Shown piece by piece: positions 18,134 to 27,189 of a stretch of 64,000 nt of DNA. Origin of the DNA: Paralteromonas sediminis (GTDB lineage: Bacteria > Pseudomonadota > Gammaproteobacteria > Enterobacterales > Alteromonadaceae); assembly GCF_003820355.1 (NCBI RefSeq), contig NZ_RPOK01000002.1, forward strand, positions 62,001 through 126,000, given 5' to 3'. The position numbers and the translations under genes are program-made. The number at the start of each line of letters is the position of its first letter. Position 1 is the first letter of the stretch. Below the pieces are notes generated by a model, which saw only the letters and a program-made list of their open reading frames with translations, had not been told where the DNA came from and made no database searches.

Positions 18134-18601
18134 ATGAAGATATGGAAATTGAGTGGACTGTGTGTACTCTTGTTCTTAACACACACTTCTTTTGCGCAAG
18201 ACTTGAGTCCAGATGCGCCGATTTATAACGTATTCGATGCGATGCGCAAGCATGATGGCCAGAGCCTACAAGCCCAGTTCACGGATACTGCGATTTTACA
18301 GCGCGCACTGCCAGACGGGTCTATTAAAACCAGTGAAATAGATGCATTTGCCAAGAATATCACTCATGCCAGTGCGTATTTAGATGAGCACTTATTATCA
18401 GTTGATATTAGACAAAACGGCAATTTAGCGTCTGTTTGGACGCCGTATGCTTTTTACAGAGATGAGGCGCTCAGCCATTGCGGCGTAAATAGTTTTCAAG
18501 TTGTCAAAACGGTTAATGGATGGAAAATTCAGCACCTAATTGACAACACCTATCAAGGGAATTGCCTCGAATTTATTAACCAGCATAAGTCGTCAAAGTG
18601 A
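18134..18601 (+). CDS. Secreted NTF2-like (SnoaL/DUF4440-type) protein
   Basis: A 155-residue exported protein with a signal peptide ending near SFAQ (residue 22). The body has the pattern of NTF2-like folds: an initial helix (IYNVFDAMRKHDGQSLQAQF), then alternating strands ending in VVKTVNGWKIQHLIDNTYQG. Such domains bind small molecules or act as simple enzymes; no catalytic residues can be named here. GGAG precedes the ATG. Its last 9 bases overlap the convergent aldolase gene. Confidence 0.75.
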   Translation: MKIWKLSGLCVLLFLTHTSFAQDLSPDAPIYNVFDAMRKHDGQSLQAQFTDTAILQRALPDGSIKTSEIDAFAKNITHASAYLDEHLLSVDIRQNGNLASVWTPYAFYRDEALSHCGVNSFQVVKTVNGWKIQHLIDNTYQGNCLEFINQHKSSK

Positions 18602-19690
18602 TAGGCAAGCCGCGATGTGCTTTGCCCAAAATGCGGGTGGATGGCTAAGTGCATTTTCACCGATGTTAATTTCGCAAATACATGATTGTGTATTGCCGGA
18701 GCGGGGCAGAGGCAGCACTAATATGTCTTTTTGTTCGGCATAGTCGATGATCTTTTTTGCCAGTACGTCTGTCGACAAATCGACCTCCAAATGGAACAGA
18801 TTGACTTTAGGCGGGAAGGCAAACCTTCCAACACCTATGCTGCTCAATTCATTGTAAAGTGCAGCAGTAAAGGCCACGTAGTCAGGCATGCGGTTTAAAT
18901 AGTTTGCTATACCATTTCGTGCAGCAAGCACATCAGGGTATTGCGTGATGGGGTTGCCACCCGCTCTACGTGCCCAGATTTTCGTGTCAGCGATCAAAGA
19001 CTCGGTACCCAGTAGCATGGCACCCACTGTTCCCCCCAGATCTTTGTAATAACTCACGTAAATACTGTCAAACAAGGCCGCAATGTCTGCCAGTGATCGC
19101 TGGTAGTAGGGGGTGGTTTGCCATAATCGAGCACCATCCATGTGCAGCTTGATTTTGTGCGTGTTGCACCACTTACGTAGTTTTTCCAAATCGTCCCAAG
19201 TAGGAAGCGCGCCACCAATCTCACGCATGGGTAGCTCAACAAACAACGCACACACGGTATCAGGGTTTAGACTATCAAGGTCTTCAATAGAGAGGGGTTG
19301 ATGTGCCTTGCCAACAATGGCGACGTCTAACCCCCACAAGGCTTCAATTGCTCTGTGCTCATGCAAAAGCAGGTGGGATGTCGGGTGTAGGGCGACCGAC
19401 TGCTTATTACTCTGCTCACTGTAACATTTTGCCGCAGCGCATTGAGCAAGAGTGCCAGTGGGTAAAAATACACTGGCAGGCTTGTTGAACAGCGAACACA
19501 TAGACTGCTCAAAATCACCCACAAGTCCGGCACTGCCATAATTGTCTCGTTCATCGGTGATCTGGACAGAATTGGCGAGCTGCAAGAGTTCGGATTTGAT
19601 GTCTGGCACAGGATGACGTTGAATGGACGCAGATACCGATTGGCTTAAGGTGTGGTATCGCTGTTTATATTCTGAAGCAATGAGTGTCAT
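18593..19690 (-). CDS. ltaE: Low-specificity L-threonine aldolase-family PLP enzyme
   Basis: PLP-dependent enzyme of fold type I, 365 residues, expected to cleave L-threonine or allo-threonine to glycine and acetaldehyde. The N-terminal segment DNYGSAGLVGDFEQ and the cofactor region LHMDGARLW fit the family. The Schiff-base lysine is most likely Lys216 in SYYKDLGGTVGAM. That motif departs from the SKGLG seen in Escherichia coli LtaE, so a related beta-eliminating lyase specificity is possible. No operon partner: neighbours on both sides run on the other strand. Confidence 0.82.
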   Translation of the reverse strand: MTLIASEYKQRYHTLSQSVSASIQRHPVPDIKSELLQLANSVQITDERDNYGSAGLVGDFEQSMCSLFNKPASVFLPTGTLAQCAAAKCYSEQSNKQSVALHPTSHLLLHEHRAIEALWGLDVAIVGKAHQPLSIEDLDSLNPDTVCALFVELPMREIGGALPTWDDLEKLRKWCNTHKIKLHMDGARLWQTTPYYQRSLADIAALFDSIYVSYYKDLGGTVGAMLLGTESLIADTKIWARRAGGNPITQYPDVLAARNGIANYLNRMPDYVAFTAALYNELSSIGVGRFAFPPKVNLFHLEVDLSTDVLAKKIIDYAEQKDILVLPLPRSGNTQSCICEINIGENALSHPPAFWAKHIAACLSL

Positions 19691-19791
19691 ATGATGCCTT
19701 TGGTTTTAGATAATGTCTTGTAACTTGAGTTTTTGGCGTTCTAATTAATACTTTGTATTACGTAGTAGGTCTTTCTGTCTATAGTAAAACA

Positions 19792-22281
19792 TTGAAGCTA
19801 CCCACTTTTATTATTCCAGCTCTAATGTTGATGAGCTTTCACGTTCGGTCTGAAGAAGCGCAAGTGGCTCCTTCAGAGGGACTGAATGAACTACTGGATA
19901 TGAGTTTGCAAGAGTTGCTTGAAGTCATAGTCACAGTGGGAACTCGCGGTGCTGGACGAACCACGCTTGATACACTGGCGCCGGTCGACCTAATCTCAAC
20001 TGAGGAACTCAGGGTAACGGGGCAGGCTGAGCTGGGCAAAGCGCTACAAGAAATCGCGCCTTCGTTTAATTTTAACAATACTACGATAAGTGACGGCTCA
20101 GATATCATTCGCCCGGCAACCTTGCGCGGGCTGGGACCAGACCAGACGCTCGTATTAATCAATGGTAAACGCCGTCATCAGCAAGCATTGGTGCATGTCC
20201 AGGAAACCGTAGGCAAAGGGTCTGCCGGCTATGATATTAATGCTATACCCCTTTCTTCGATTGATCGCATTGAGATTTTACGTGATGGAGCGGCAGCACA
20301 ATACGGTTCTGATGCCATAGCGGGCGTTATTAACATTATACTTAAGAAGCAAACCGAAAAAACACTGGTACAGGCTGAGCGCGGTCAGACGTATGCGGGA
20401 GACGGTGCCAATGCCACCATCAGCCTGAACAGCGGTATCGGAAATGAGCATTTATGGCTCAATATGACGCTAGAACAACGAGACCGCGGGGAAGTTAACA
20501 GAGCTGGGGTGGCAGATTTGACATCAACACAAGGGGTATTTATAGGCAATTGGTTGACGCCTGATGGCAATCCCGTACAACGACTCCGAATTGGTGAAGC
20601 GCAATCTGACAACCGTTATCTTTGGGTGAATAGTGGGGGTCAGCTAACACCACGTTTATCATTCTATATATTGGGTGGCATATCGGATCGCGAGGGGAAA
20701 TCGTATGGATTTTTTCGCGGGCCAGACTCAGAGCGAACAATTCCAGCGCTTTACCCTGAAGGATTTTTACCTGAATTATTGACGCGTGTTGAAGACGAAT
20801 CAATTACCGCAGGTCTACAAGGTGATATTAATGGGAACTGGGTATTTGATACCTCACTGAGTTGGGGCCAGTCAGAATTTAATTTCTTTTCAAACAATTC
20901 TGCAAACGTCAGTTGGTATTACGAACCAAATGGACAGGGCAGTATCATTGCTCAGACGCCTACCAGCGCCAATGATGGTGCATTGAAATACCTGCAAGGT
21001 GCTGCAAATGTCGATCTATCAGGTGACCTTGTTGTGCAATGGCTACCCGAGCCCTTGTTTGTTGCCGTAGGTGTTGAGCTGAGAAAAGACGCCTATCGCA
21101 TTACTCGTGGCGACCCTTGGTCCTATTTGTACGGACGCAGTGATAATCCACGTCTCAATATCACTAATATAGATAACGGAGGATCTGCCCCTCCAGGTAT
21201 TCAGGGGTTTCCCGGATTTACGCCAGAAACAGAAGTAGATGAAAGCCGACATAGTAAGGCCGTCTATGCAGATTTAGAAACTTCCCTCAGCGACAGCACT
21301 ATGATGGCTGCTGCCGTTAGATGGGAAGACTACGAGTTTGCCGGAGACAATGTCACCGGAAAGCTGTCATTCAGACAAGAATTTGCAACGGACTTTGCAC
21401 TGCGTGCTACCTTATCAACAGGCTTTCGAGCACCAGGAGTTCAACAAATTTACTATGCGCAGGTACAAACCACGCTGGTTGATGGTGACTTAAGAGAAAC
21501 CGGTACCTTTAATAACACCTCTGATGTTGCTGCACATTTTGGTATCCCTGCACTGCAAGAGGAAACGTCCAGGCAAGCGAGCATCGGTTTTGTAATGCAA
21601 CATATTGATGACTTCTTTTTAACCGTTGATATTTATCAAATTGATATCGATGACCGTATTGTTCTGTCAGATCCAATTGTTGGCTTTTCTGATGAAGTAG
21701 AAAGGATCCTTGATGCCAATCAGCTGGGGGCGGCACAATTTTTTACCAATGCTATTGATACGCGTACCAGAGGTTTAGATGTTGTCGGCACATATAGGAG
21801 TGAACTAGGAGGCGGAACACTCAAGCTGCAGGCCGCAGTTGGCTTGGTTGAAACACAAGTACGGGCGTTAAATTCGTCTTCAGCCATTGTGCCCAGTAGC
21901 AGGTTATTTAATGCGGCCCAGATAGAAAGAATTGAAAAGGGACAGCCGCGGGAGAGAGCTACTCTATCAGCCTCACTGGTGAAAGATAACTGGAAGTCCA
22001 GTGTGGTGATGCATTATTTCGGTGATGTCTCAGGCTCTGCCTTTACAGGGATTTCACAGACGTGGTCAGGTAGATGGCTCACTGATATATCATTCGATTA
22101 TGTTGTAAGTGATAAAGTTACCATAAGTATGGGCGCTAACAATCTCTTTAATATTACTCCCTCGCATTGGGGAGAAGCAGGCAAGCCGTTGTCTGAGGCG
22201 GGGTTTACTTTCGGCTGGGAGACGCTGCCATTTGGTATTAGTGGTGGCTATTATTACTTGCGTCTCAAATCATCTTTTTAA
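19792..22281 (+). CDS. TonB-dependent receptor, substrate unknown
   Basis: Outer-membrane receptor of about 829 residues. The frame is open from a TTG at 19753. I prefer the TTG at 19792 because MKLPTFIIPALMLMSFHVRS then makes a proper signal peptide; no strong ribosome site supports either. An unusual acidic Leu-rich segment (GLNELLDMSLQELLEVIVTV) precedes the plug, as in receptors with an N-terminal signalling-like helix. The plug has LRGLGPDQTLVLINGKRR and RIEILRDGAAAQYGSDAIAG. It ends in YYYLRLKSSF with a terminal Phe. Neighbours give no clue to the ligand. Confidence 0.88.
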   Translation: MKLPTFIIPALMLMSFHVRSEEAQVAPSEGLNELLDMSLQELLEVIVTVGTRGAGRTTLDTLAPVDLISTEELRVTGQAELGKALQEIAPSFNFNNTTISDGSDIIRPATLRGLGPDQTLVLINGKRRHQQALVHVQETVGKGSAGYDINAIPLSSIDRIEILRDGAAAQYGSDAIAGVINIILKKQTEKTLVQAERGQTYAGDGANATISLNSGIGNEHLWLNMTLEQRDRGEVNRAGVADLTSTQGVFIGNWLTPDGNPVQRLRIGEAQSDNRYLWVNSGGQLTPRLSFYILGGISDREGKSYGFFRGPDSERTIPALYPEGFLPELLTRVEDESITAGLQGDINGNWVFDTSLSWGQSEFNFFSNNSANVSWYYEPNGQGSIIAQTPTSANDGALKYLQGAANVDLSGDLVVQWLPEPLFVAVGVELRKDAYRITRGDPWSYLYGRSDNPRLNITNIDNGGSAPPGIQGFPGFTPETEVDESRHSKAVYADLETSLSDSTMMAAAVRWEDYEFAGDNVTGKLSFRQEFATDFALRATLSTGFRAPGVQQIYYAQVQTTLVDGDLRETGTFNNTSDVAAHFGIPALQEETSRQASIGFVMQHIDDFFLTVDIYQIDIDDRIVLSDPIVGFSDEVERILDANQLGAAQFFTNAIDTRTRGLDVVGTYRSELGGGTLKLQAAVGLVETQVRALNSSSAIVPSSRLFNAAQIERIEKGQPRERATLSASLVKDNWKSSVVMHYFGDVSGSAFTGISQTWSGRWLTDISFDYVVSDKVTISMGANNLFNITPSHWGEAGKPLSEAGFTFGWETLPFGISGGYYYLRLKSSF

Positions 22282-22345
22282 ATTTTATCTCAGATTTTGA
22301 AGAACTCATGCTTTTTTGGTGATCCTGATTTGTATCTTTTGGTGT

Positions 22346-22363
22346 AAATGTTATAACATCACA
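22346..22363. promoter_or_regulatory. Predicted Zur operator upstream of the ZnuD-like receptor
   Basis: AAATGTTATAACATCACA differs from the core of the E. coli znuA/znuC Zur site, as I remember it (AAATGTTATAATATCACA), at one of 18 bases. It contains a perfect 12-bp palindrome, ATGTTATAACAT, at 22348-22359. It lies 53 bp before the ATG of a receptor with His-rich loops, so zinc repression by Zur is the natural reading. Confidence 0.75.
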
Positions 22364-22415
22364 ATATTCTTGGTTGATAAGTCTCATCCTTTACTATTAC
22401 AAAAACGAAGGCACA

Positions 22416-24917
22416 ATGAAAAGAACACTGAAATTGAGTGCAGTTGCCACAGCAATTGCGTTATCAGGTATTGCTCATGCAGCAACGTTAAGTGGTGTGG
22501 TTACAGATATTAGTGGTAACCCTATAGAGGGGGCAGCAGTCTCTGTGCATGGGAGCGCAAAAAAAGCACTAACAGACAATAAGGGGCGCTATGTCATTGA
22601 GAACATACAGGACGGTCATGTGCATGTTCGTGTGCATTCACCCAGGTATGTCCGGGGCAGTCAAGAGTTTGATAATGCTTCTGGTGACTTAACGGCAAAC
22701 TTTGTTCTTCAGCCTTCCGCGATTGAAAATATTATAGTGACTGCCAATGCGTTCGACACCTCAGTATTAGAGTCGGTCACGCCGGTAAGCGTGCTTACCG
22801 GTGATGAATTACGCAAGCGTCAGGCAACGACGATTGGAGAAACCCTAAAAGCTACACCAGGTGTGCACAACAGCTACTTTGGGCCCGTTGCTGGAAACCC
22901 AGTAATTCGCGGCAACGACGGCCCGCGGGTAAAAATCACGCAAAACAGTCTGGACGTGTCCGATGCTTCCCGTGTGGGTGCCGATCACAATATTGGAGCC
23001 GAATCTGCCAATGCCGTGCAAATTGAAGTATTAAGGGGGCCAGCAACACTCTTATACGGAAGTGGTGCCATTGGCGGTGTGGTTAATGTCGTTGACAATA
23101 GAGTGCCTTCGGATTTGGTCGACGGCACAGAAGGAAGCGCTGAACTTCGTCACGAAACAGCAACTGGCGAAGAGTTTGCAGCGATAAACCTAAATACCAG
23201 TGCTGGGCGGATCGGGTTTCACTTCGATGCCTTTGACAGGACGACTGACGATACCGAGATACCGGGTTTTGCTGACGTTGATCCTGAAGAAGATGCCATG
23301 CCGGGTGTGTTAGAAAGCAGCGCAGCAGATACCCAGAATATCACAGCGGGTATCTCTTACATTGGTGATAGTGGTTATATCGGGTTTTCGGTACAACAAC
23401 TTGACAACCTATACGGTATTCCAGGCGGGCATTCTCACCACCATGGACAAGAGCATGACGAACATGAAGAAGACCAAGACGAAGAACACGATCATGATGA
23501 AGAGGGTGAAGAAATTGTTCAGCTAGATGTAGACAATCGCCGTTATCAGGTTGAAGGTTTGTGGTATAGCCCTTTTCACAATATTGACAATGTAAAGCTC
23601 AGCTATGGCTATTCTGATTACAAGCATGTCGAATTAGAAGAAGGTGTCGTCGGAACGCAGTTTGCCAATGAAACTTCAGAGCTGAGGCTGACGGCAGAAC
23701 ACCACACGATCAATGGCTGGCATGGCGTCATGGGGCTGCATCTAAGTCAATCTGATTTTGAAGCGGTTGGCGAGGAAGCCTTCTATCCCTCAAGTGAAAC
23801 AGACATGTTCGCCGTTTTCATTATAGAAGAAAAATCCTTTGATAACGTCACTGTTCAACTAGGTGCAAGGTACGAGAAAAATACCCTATCGGCGTCACCC
23901 TTTGACGTGCCGTTAGGACATCAGGACGGCCATGACGACCACCATGATGACGAAGATCACGAAGAGCACCATGACGATGACCATCACGACGAAGGCCTCA
24001 CTGAAATTGTTTTTCCTGAATTAGATTATCAAAGCTTATCACTGTCTGCTGGTGCGAATTGGGAATATGCAAAGGGCTATTCATTAGCCGTAAACCTTTC
24101 TCGTTCTGAACGTGCACCGACAGAGGAGGAGCTCTTTTCCGCAGGCACGCACTTAGCCACACAAACCTTTGATTTAGGTCTTTCGTTTATCACAAATGAA
24201 GAAGGTGAAATTGAGACCCGAGGTGGAAAGGCAGAAGAAGAAGTTGCTACCAACATCGACCTGACCTGGCGAAAGTTCTCTGGAGATTGGGGCTTTACCG
24301 TTACCGCTTTTTACAATCAGGTTGATGATTACCTTTATCAGGTAGATACCGGTTTTACCTTCGGCGGCGAGCATGAAGAACATGATGATGACCACCACGA
24401 CGAACACGGTGATGACAATCATGATGATGGCCATGAAGATGAACATGGACATGAAGGTGAAGAAGAAGGACTACCCATCCTGAATTTCCGCCAAAGCGAT
24501 GCTGATCTTTATGGTTTTGAAGCAGAAATACACTACCAGCTAAGCGATATTTGGAATCTCCAGATGTTTGCTGACTATATCAGGGCCGATACTGACAATG
24601 GCGATTTAGCGCGTATTCCACCGCTTAGAGTGGGCGGTGAGGTGGCTTTTTCGTATCAAGGTTGGAACGGTGATTTTGGTGTAACCTGGTATGATGATCA
24701 AACCAATACCGCTGAGTTTGAAACTGCAACCAAGGGGTATACCCTTATTGAAGCGGGTGTTGACTATAGTTGGTATACCCAAAACGTCAATTGGCTGTTT
24801 TTTCTAAGAGGGACGAACTTAACTGACAAAGAGGCGAGGGTGCATACTTCCTTTTTGGCTGACAGAGCTCCTCTCCCGGGCAGAGGGTTTACCTTAGGTG
24901 TGAAAGCAACGTTTTAA
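22416..24917 (+). CDS. znuD: ZnuD-like TonB-dependent zinc receptor with His/Asp-rich loops
   Basis: Outer-membrane receptor of about 833 residues, probably for zinc. The ATG at 22416 has AAGG five bases before it and starts a signal peptide, so the longer frame to 22374 is rejected. A carboxypeptidase-regulatory-like Ig domain (residues ~24-100) precedes the plug. The plug contains NPVIRGNDGPRVKITQNSLD and RGPATLLYGSGAIGGV, typical of the ZnuD group. Three extracellular-type inserts are strikingly rich in His, Asp and Glu: about residues 340-366, 502-528 and 650-685. A Zur-like operator precedes the gene and a strong terminator follows it. Confidence 0.88.
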   Translation: MKRTLKLSAVATAIALSGIAHAATLSGVVTDISGNPIEGAAVSVHGSAKKALTDNKGRYVIENIQDGHVHVRVHSPRYVRGSQEFDNASGDLTANFVLQPSAIENIIVTANAFDTSVLESVTPVSVLTGDELRKRQATTIGETLKATPGVHNSYFGPVAGNPVIRGNDGPRVKITQNSLDVSDASRVGADHNIGAESANAVQIEVLRGPATLLYGSGAIGGVVNVVDNRVPSDLVDGTEGSAELRHETATGEEFAAINLNTSAGRIGFHFDAFDRTTDDTEIPGFADVDPEEDAMPGVLESSAADTQNITAGISYIGDSGYIGFSVQQLDNLYGIPGGHSHHHGQEHDEHEEDQDEEHDHDEEGEEIVQLDVDNRRYQVEGLWYSPFHNIDNVKLSYGYSDYKHVELEEGVVGTQFANETSELRLTAEHHTINGWHGVMGLHLSQSDFEAVGEEAFYPSSETDMFAVFIIEEKSFDNVTVQLGARYEKNTLSASPFDVPLGHQDGHDDHHDDEDHEEHHDDDHHDEGLTEIVFPELDYQSLSLSAGANWEYAKGYSLAVNLSRSERAPTEEELFSAGTHLATQTFDLGLSFITNEEGEIETRGGKAEEEVATNIDLTWRKFSGDWGFTVTAFYNQVDDYLYQVDTGFTFGGEHEEHDDDHHDEHGDDNHDDGHEDEHGHEGEEEGLPILNFRQSDADLYGFEAEIHYQLSDIWNLQMFADYIRADTDNGDLARIPPLRVGGEVAFSYQGWNGDFGVTWYDDQTNTAEFETATKGYTLIEAGVDYSWYTQNVNWLFFLRGTNLTDKEARVHTSFLADRAPLPGRGFTLGVKATF

Positions 24918-24940
24918 TACACTATTCAATTAAAAACACA

Positions 24941-24976
24941 AAAAAAAGCGCCTCATGTCAGTGAGGCGCTTTTTTT
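24941..24976 (+). terminator. Intrinsic terminator after zinc receptor
   Basis: AAAAAAAGCGCCTCA pairs with TGAGGCGCTTTTTTT around a six-base loop. It starts 23 bp after the receptor stop and isolates it from the binding-protein gene downstream. Confidence 0.9.
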
Positions 24977-25027
24977 ATGTAGATGTTGCAGCTTATACAA
25001 ATCCAGATTAGATTTATAGGAACAGAG

Positions 25028-25837
25028 ATGGAGTGTGTTTTGAAATCTTTAAGCCAGCTTCTTAGACTATTTTGCACCCTTGTATTGACACTCCCGGTTT
25101 TGATCAGCGGGTTTAGCGCCCATGCACAGCAACAAGTAGTATTCGCTGATAGCCCCTATCCACCTTATGTGCTGGGTGAAATCGGAAACGAAAAGCCCTT
25201 CGGTGGAACGGCTGTTGACCTCGTGAGGCAACTGTTTGATGAATTGCCTGACTATCAGGCTTCATTTCAGTTAATGCCTTGGAAAAGAGTATTAAGAAGT
25301 TTGCAAGAAGGCTCAGTTGATGGGGTTACAATGGTGGCATATACCCAAGAACGCGCTACCTACTTGGACTTTTCTGCTGCACTGGTTGAATATCAGCTGG
25401 CACTGTTTTATTCAAAAGAAGCGTTCCCAAATGGGTTTGAGTGGGAAACCCTTAGTGACCTGAGCGAATTTAATATAGGGGTGGTTGAAGGCTATCTTTC
25501 GGACAGCAAAATGCACGAGTTTGTTGAACAAGGGGCGCCATTAACACTACTGCGGTTGTCAGGTACTGAAGATCAGTTATTTGGTATGTTAATGCGCGGT
25601 AGAGTCGACCTAATTTGTTTTAAACTGGGCTCAGGCAAAACCTTACTCCGGCAAAAAGGTTGGAATGATATGATACAACCCAATGCCAAGCCTGTGTATC
25701 AGGGGTCGTATCACCTAGGATTTTCAAAAGCGATGCAACATCAAGCATTAATGGAGAAGCTTGATGCATATATTAATGCGTGGCAAGAAACAGGTAAGCT
25801 TCAGGCTATTCTTCACCCACACAGCCCGGATAATTGA
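25028..25837 (+). CDS. Orphan periplasmic substrate-binding protein (SBP_bac_3 type)
   Basis: Exported binding protein of about 269 residues, related to polar amino-acid ABC receptors. The ATG at 25028 has AGGA ten bases before it; the frame upstream to 24983 overlaps the terminator region and is rejected. A signal peptide ends near AHAQ. The mature protein starts VVFADSPYPPYVLGE, then GGTAVDLVRQLFDEL and VDGVTMVAYTQERATYLDFS, typical of this fold. No permease or ATPase is adjacent, so it may feed a remote transporter or act as a sensor input. Confidence 0.83.
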   Translation: MECVLKSLSQLLRLFCTLVLTLPVLISGFSAHAQQQVVFADSPYPPYVLGEIGNEKPFGGTAVDLVRQLFDELPDYQASFQLMPWKRVLRSLQEGSVDGVTMVAYTQERATYLDFSAALVEYQLALFYSKEAFPNGFEWETLSDLSEFNIGVVEGYLSDSKMHEFVEQGAPLTLLRLSGTEDQLFGMLMRGRVDLICFKLGSGKTLLRQKGWNDMIQPNAKPVYQGSYHLGFSKAMQHQALMEKLDAYINAWQETGKLQAILHPHSPDN

Positions 25838-25940
25838 CTATAAAATTGACTAAAAAGTCTAAACCCGATATTACTTAATGAAGAGCGCTGTAGTCACTTA
25901 ATACGATAAAGCGTAATTTTTATTTTCTATCGACGGTTTT

Positions 25941-27089
25941 ATGCTTAATTTTGATACGTTTTCAACAGTTAAGCCGAGGTTGGTTAATAAGATTAAACAG
26001 GGAGTTCAGGTAGTAAGGAACGCTGCATTAACCTTGGTTCTAGTGACCTGTAGTATGGCTAGTCATGCTACCTCTGTTATGTTTGTTTCGCCGTCCACAC
26101 CCGATGATCCCTTTTTTAGTCGCGTCGAACTCTTTATCCGTATGGCGGCTGAAAACCTAGGTTTTGATCTTACCGTCATTTATGGTGAAGCCCATCGGAT
26201 TTACCAGCAACAAGAGTTAGAGCAGTACTTAGCAAAAGAGCAGCCAGATTACATGCTGGTGCAAGTATATGCGGGCTCGGGAAAGGCATTGTTTGAGTTG
26301 TTAGACAAGTATCCAACCGTCAAAGTCATCAGTTTAGAGCATCTACTACTCAATCACGAAACAGAAGAGGTTGGTAAGCCGGGCGAAATATATAAAAACT
26401 GGATTGCAGAGCTGACGTTTGACAATGTTTCTGCCAGCGAAACACTGAGCCGGTATTTACTGAAAGCGTGTGAACAAGAAGCACGAACCGATAGATGGGG
26501 AATTGTGGGGGTAAATGGTCTCCATGGTCAAGAGGCCTTGCAGCGGCATGCAGGCTTAGTTGAAGCCGTAAACCGCACCAACCTCTACGAACTGCACCAG
26601 GTGGTTAACGCAAAATGGCAACGCGAATTGGCGCAAAAACAAGTTCGTACCTTATTAAGCCGATACCCAAAGACCAGCGTCATTTGGTCAGCTTCAGATT
26701 GGATGGCGCTGGGTGTTGCAGACGCAATAGAACCCCTAAAGCGCACTGGACAACGCTTTTGTATTGGTGGGTTTGATTGGATCCCAGAGATCGTTGACGC
26801 CATCCAAGCTAATCGCATATCAGCCAGTATTGGCGGCCATTTTATGTTAGGTGCATGGGCCATGGTGATGGTTTATGACCATATAAAAGGAGTGATGCCA
26901 AGGGATATCAATAGTGACAACCCCATTCTTAATCTTCAATTAATGCACGCCGGAAACCTTCAGGAAATCGCGCCTTTACTTGAACGTCAGGCATGGAAAA
27001 ACGTAGATTTCCGTCAATATTCATTGTTTTACAATGACCAACATCAGGATTACCAGTTCAGGCTGCCCTTATCAGATCCCGCTGAATGA
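25941..27089 (+). CDS. Orphan periplasmic binding protein, LacI/RbsB-like fold
   Basis: A 382-residue exported protein with a long N-terminus. Its hydrophobic stretch (about residues 27-45) ends in SHATS. The mature part opens VMFVSPSTPDDPFFSRVELF, the start of a type I periplasmic sugar-binding fold. It later has VSASETLSRYLLKAC and KTSVIWSASDWMALGVADAI, where such proteins close around a ligand. No transporter subunits are encoded nearby. Standalone proteins of this kind often serve membrane sensors or chemoreceptors; that is inference here. A halogenase gene follows on the same strand. Confidence 0.78.
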   Translation: MLNFDTFSTVKPRLVNKIKQGVQVVRNAALTLVLVTCSMASHATSVMFVSPSTPDDPFFSRVELFIRMAAENLGFDLTVIYGEAHRIYQQQELEQYLAKEQPDYMLVQVYAGSGKALFELLDKYPTVKVISLEHLLLNHETEEVGKPGEIYKNWIAELTFDNVSASETLSRYLLKACEQEARTDRWGIVGVNGLHGQEALQRHAGLVEAVNRTNLYELHQVVNAKWQRELAQKQVRTLLSRYPKTSVIWSASDWMALGVADAIEPLKRTGQRFCIGGFDWIPEIVDAIQANRISASIGGHFMLGAWAMVMVYDHIKGVMPRDINSDNPILNLQLMHAGNLQEIAPLLERQAWKNVDFRQYSLFYNDQHQDYQFRLPLSDPAE

Positions 27090-27189
27090 ATTAACCAGAC
27101 AACTAAAATCTGACGCTGTATTTTGCATTCTCAGATGATACTATTTTTGTCATATAAATGGGGTAATCAGTTTTATTTTGGAATCAAGT

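Noticed and set aside
24174-24452. Met/Ile/Val-rich ORF on the minus strand opposite the third His-rich loop of the zinc receptor
   Set aside because: It is the antisense shadow of repeated CAT/GAC/GAA codons; no ribosome site, and the plus-strand receptor is unbroken.
23432-24470. The His/Asp-rich coding repeats considered as a CRISPR-like or tandem DNA repeat
   Set aside because: They are in frame, irregular in length and explained as codon-level repeats in receptor loops.
25899-25915. Inverted repeat TACG...CGTA upstream of the LacI-fold binding protein, considered as an operator
   Set aside because: Arms of four bases only and no second copy; within chance for an AT-rich gap.
27100-27189. 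Possible fourth LacI-type operator (around TGACGCTGTA) upstream of halogenase 1
   Set aside because: Only part of one arm matches and the central spacing is wrong; not comparable with the sites at 40735, 40756 and 31806.
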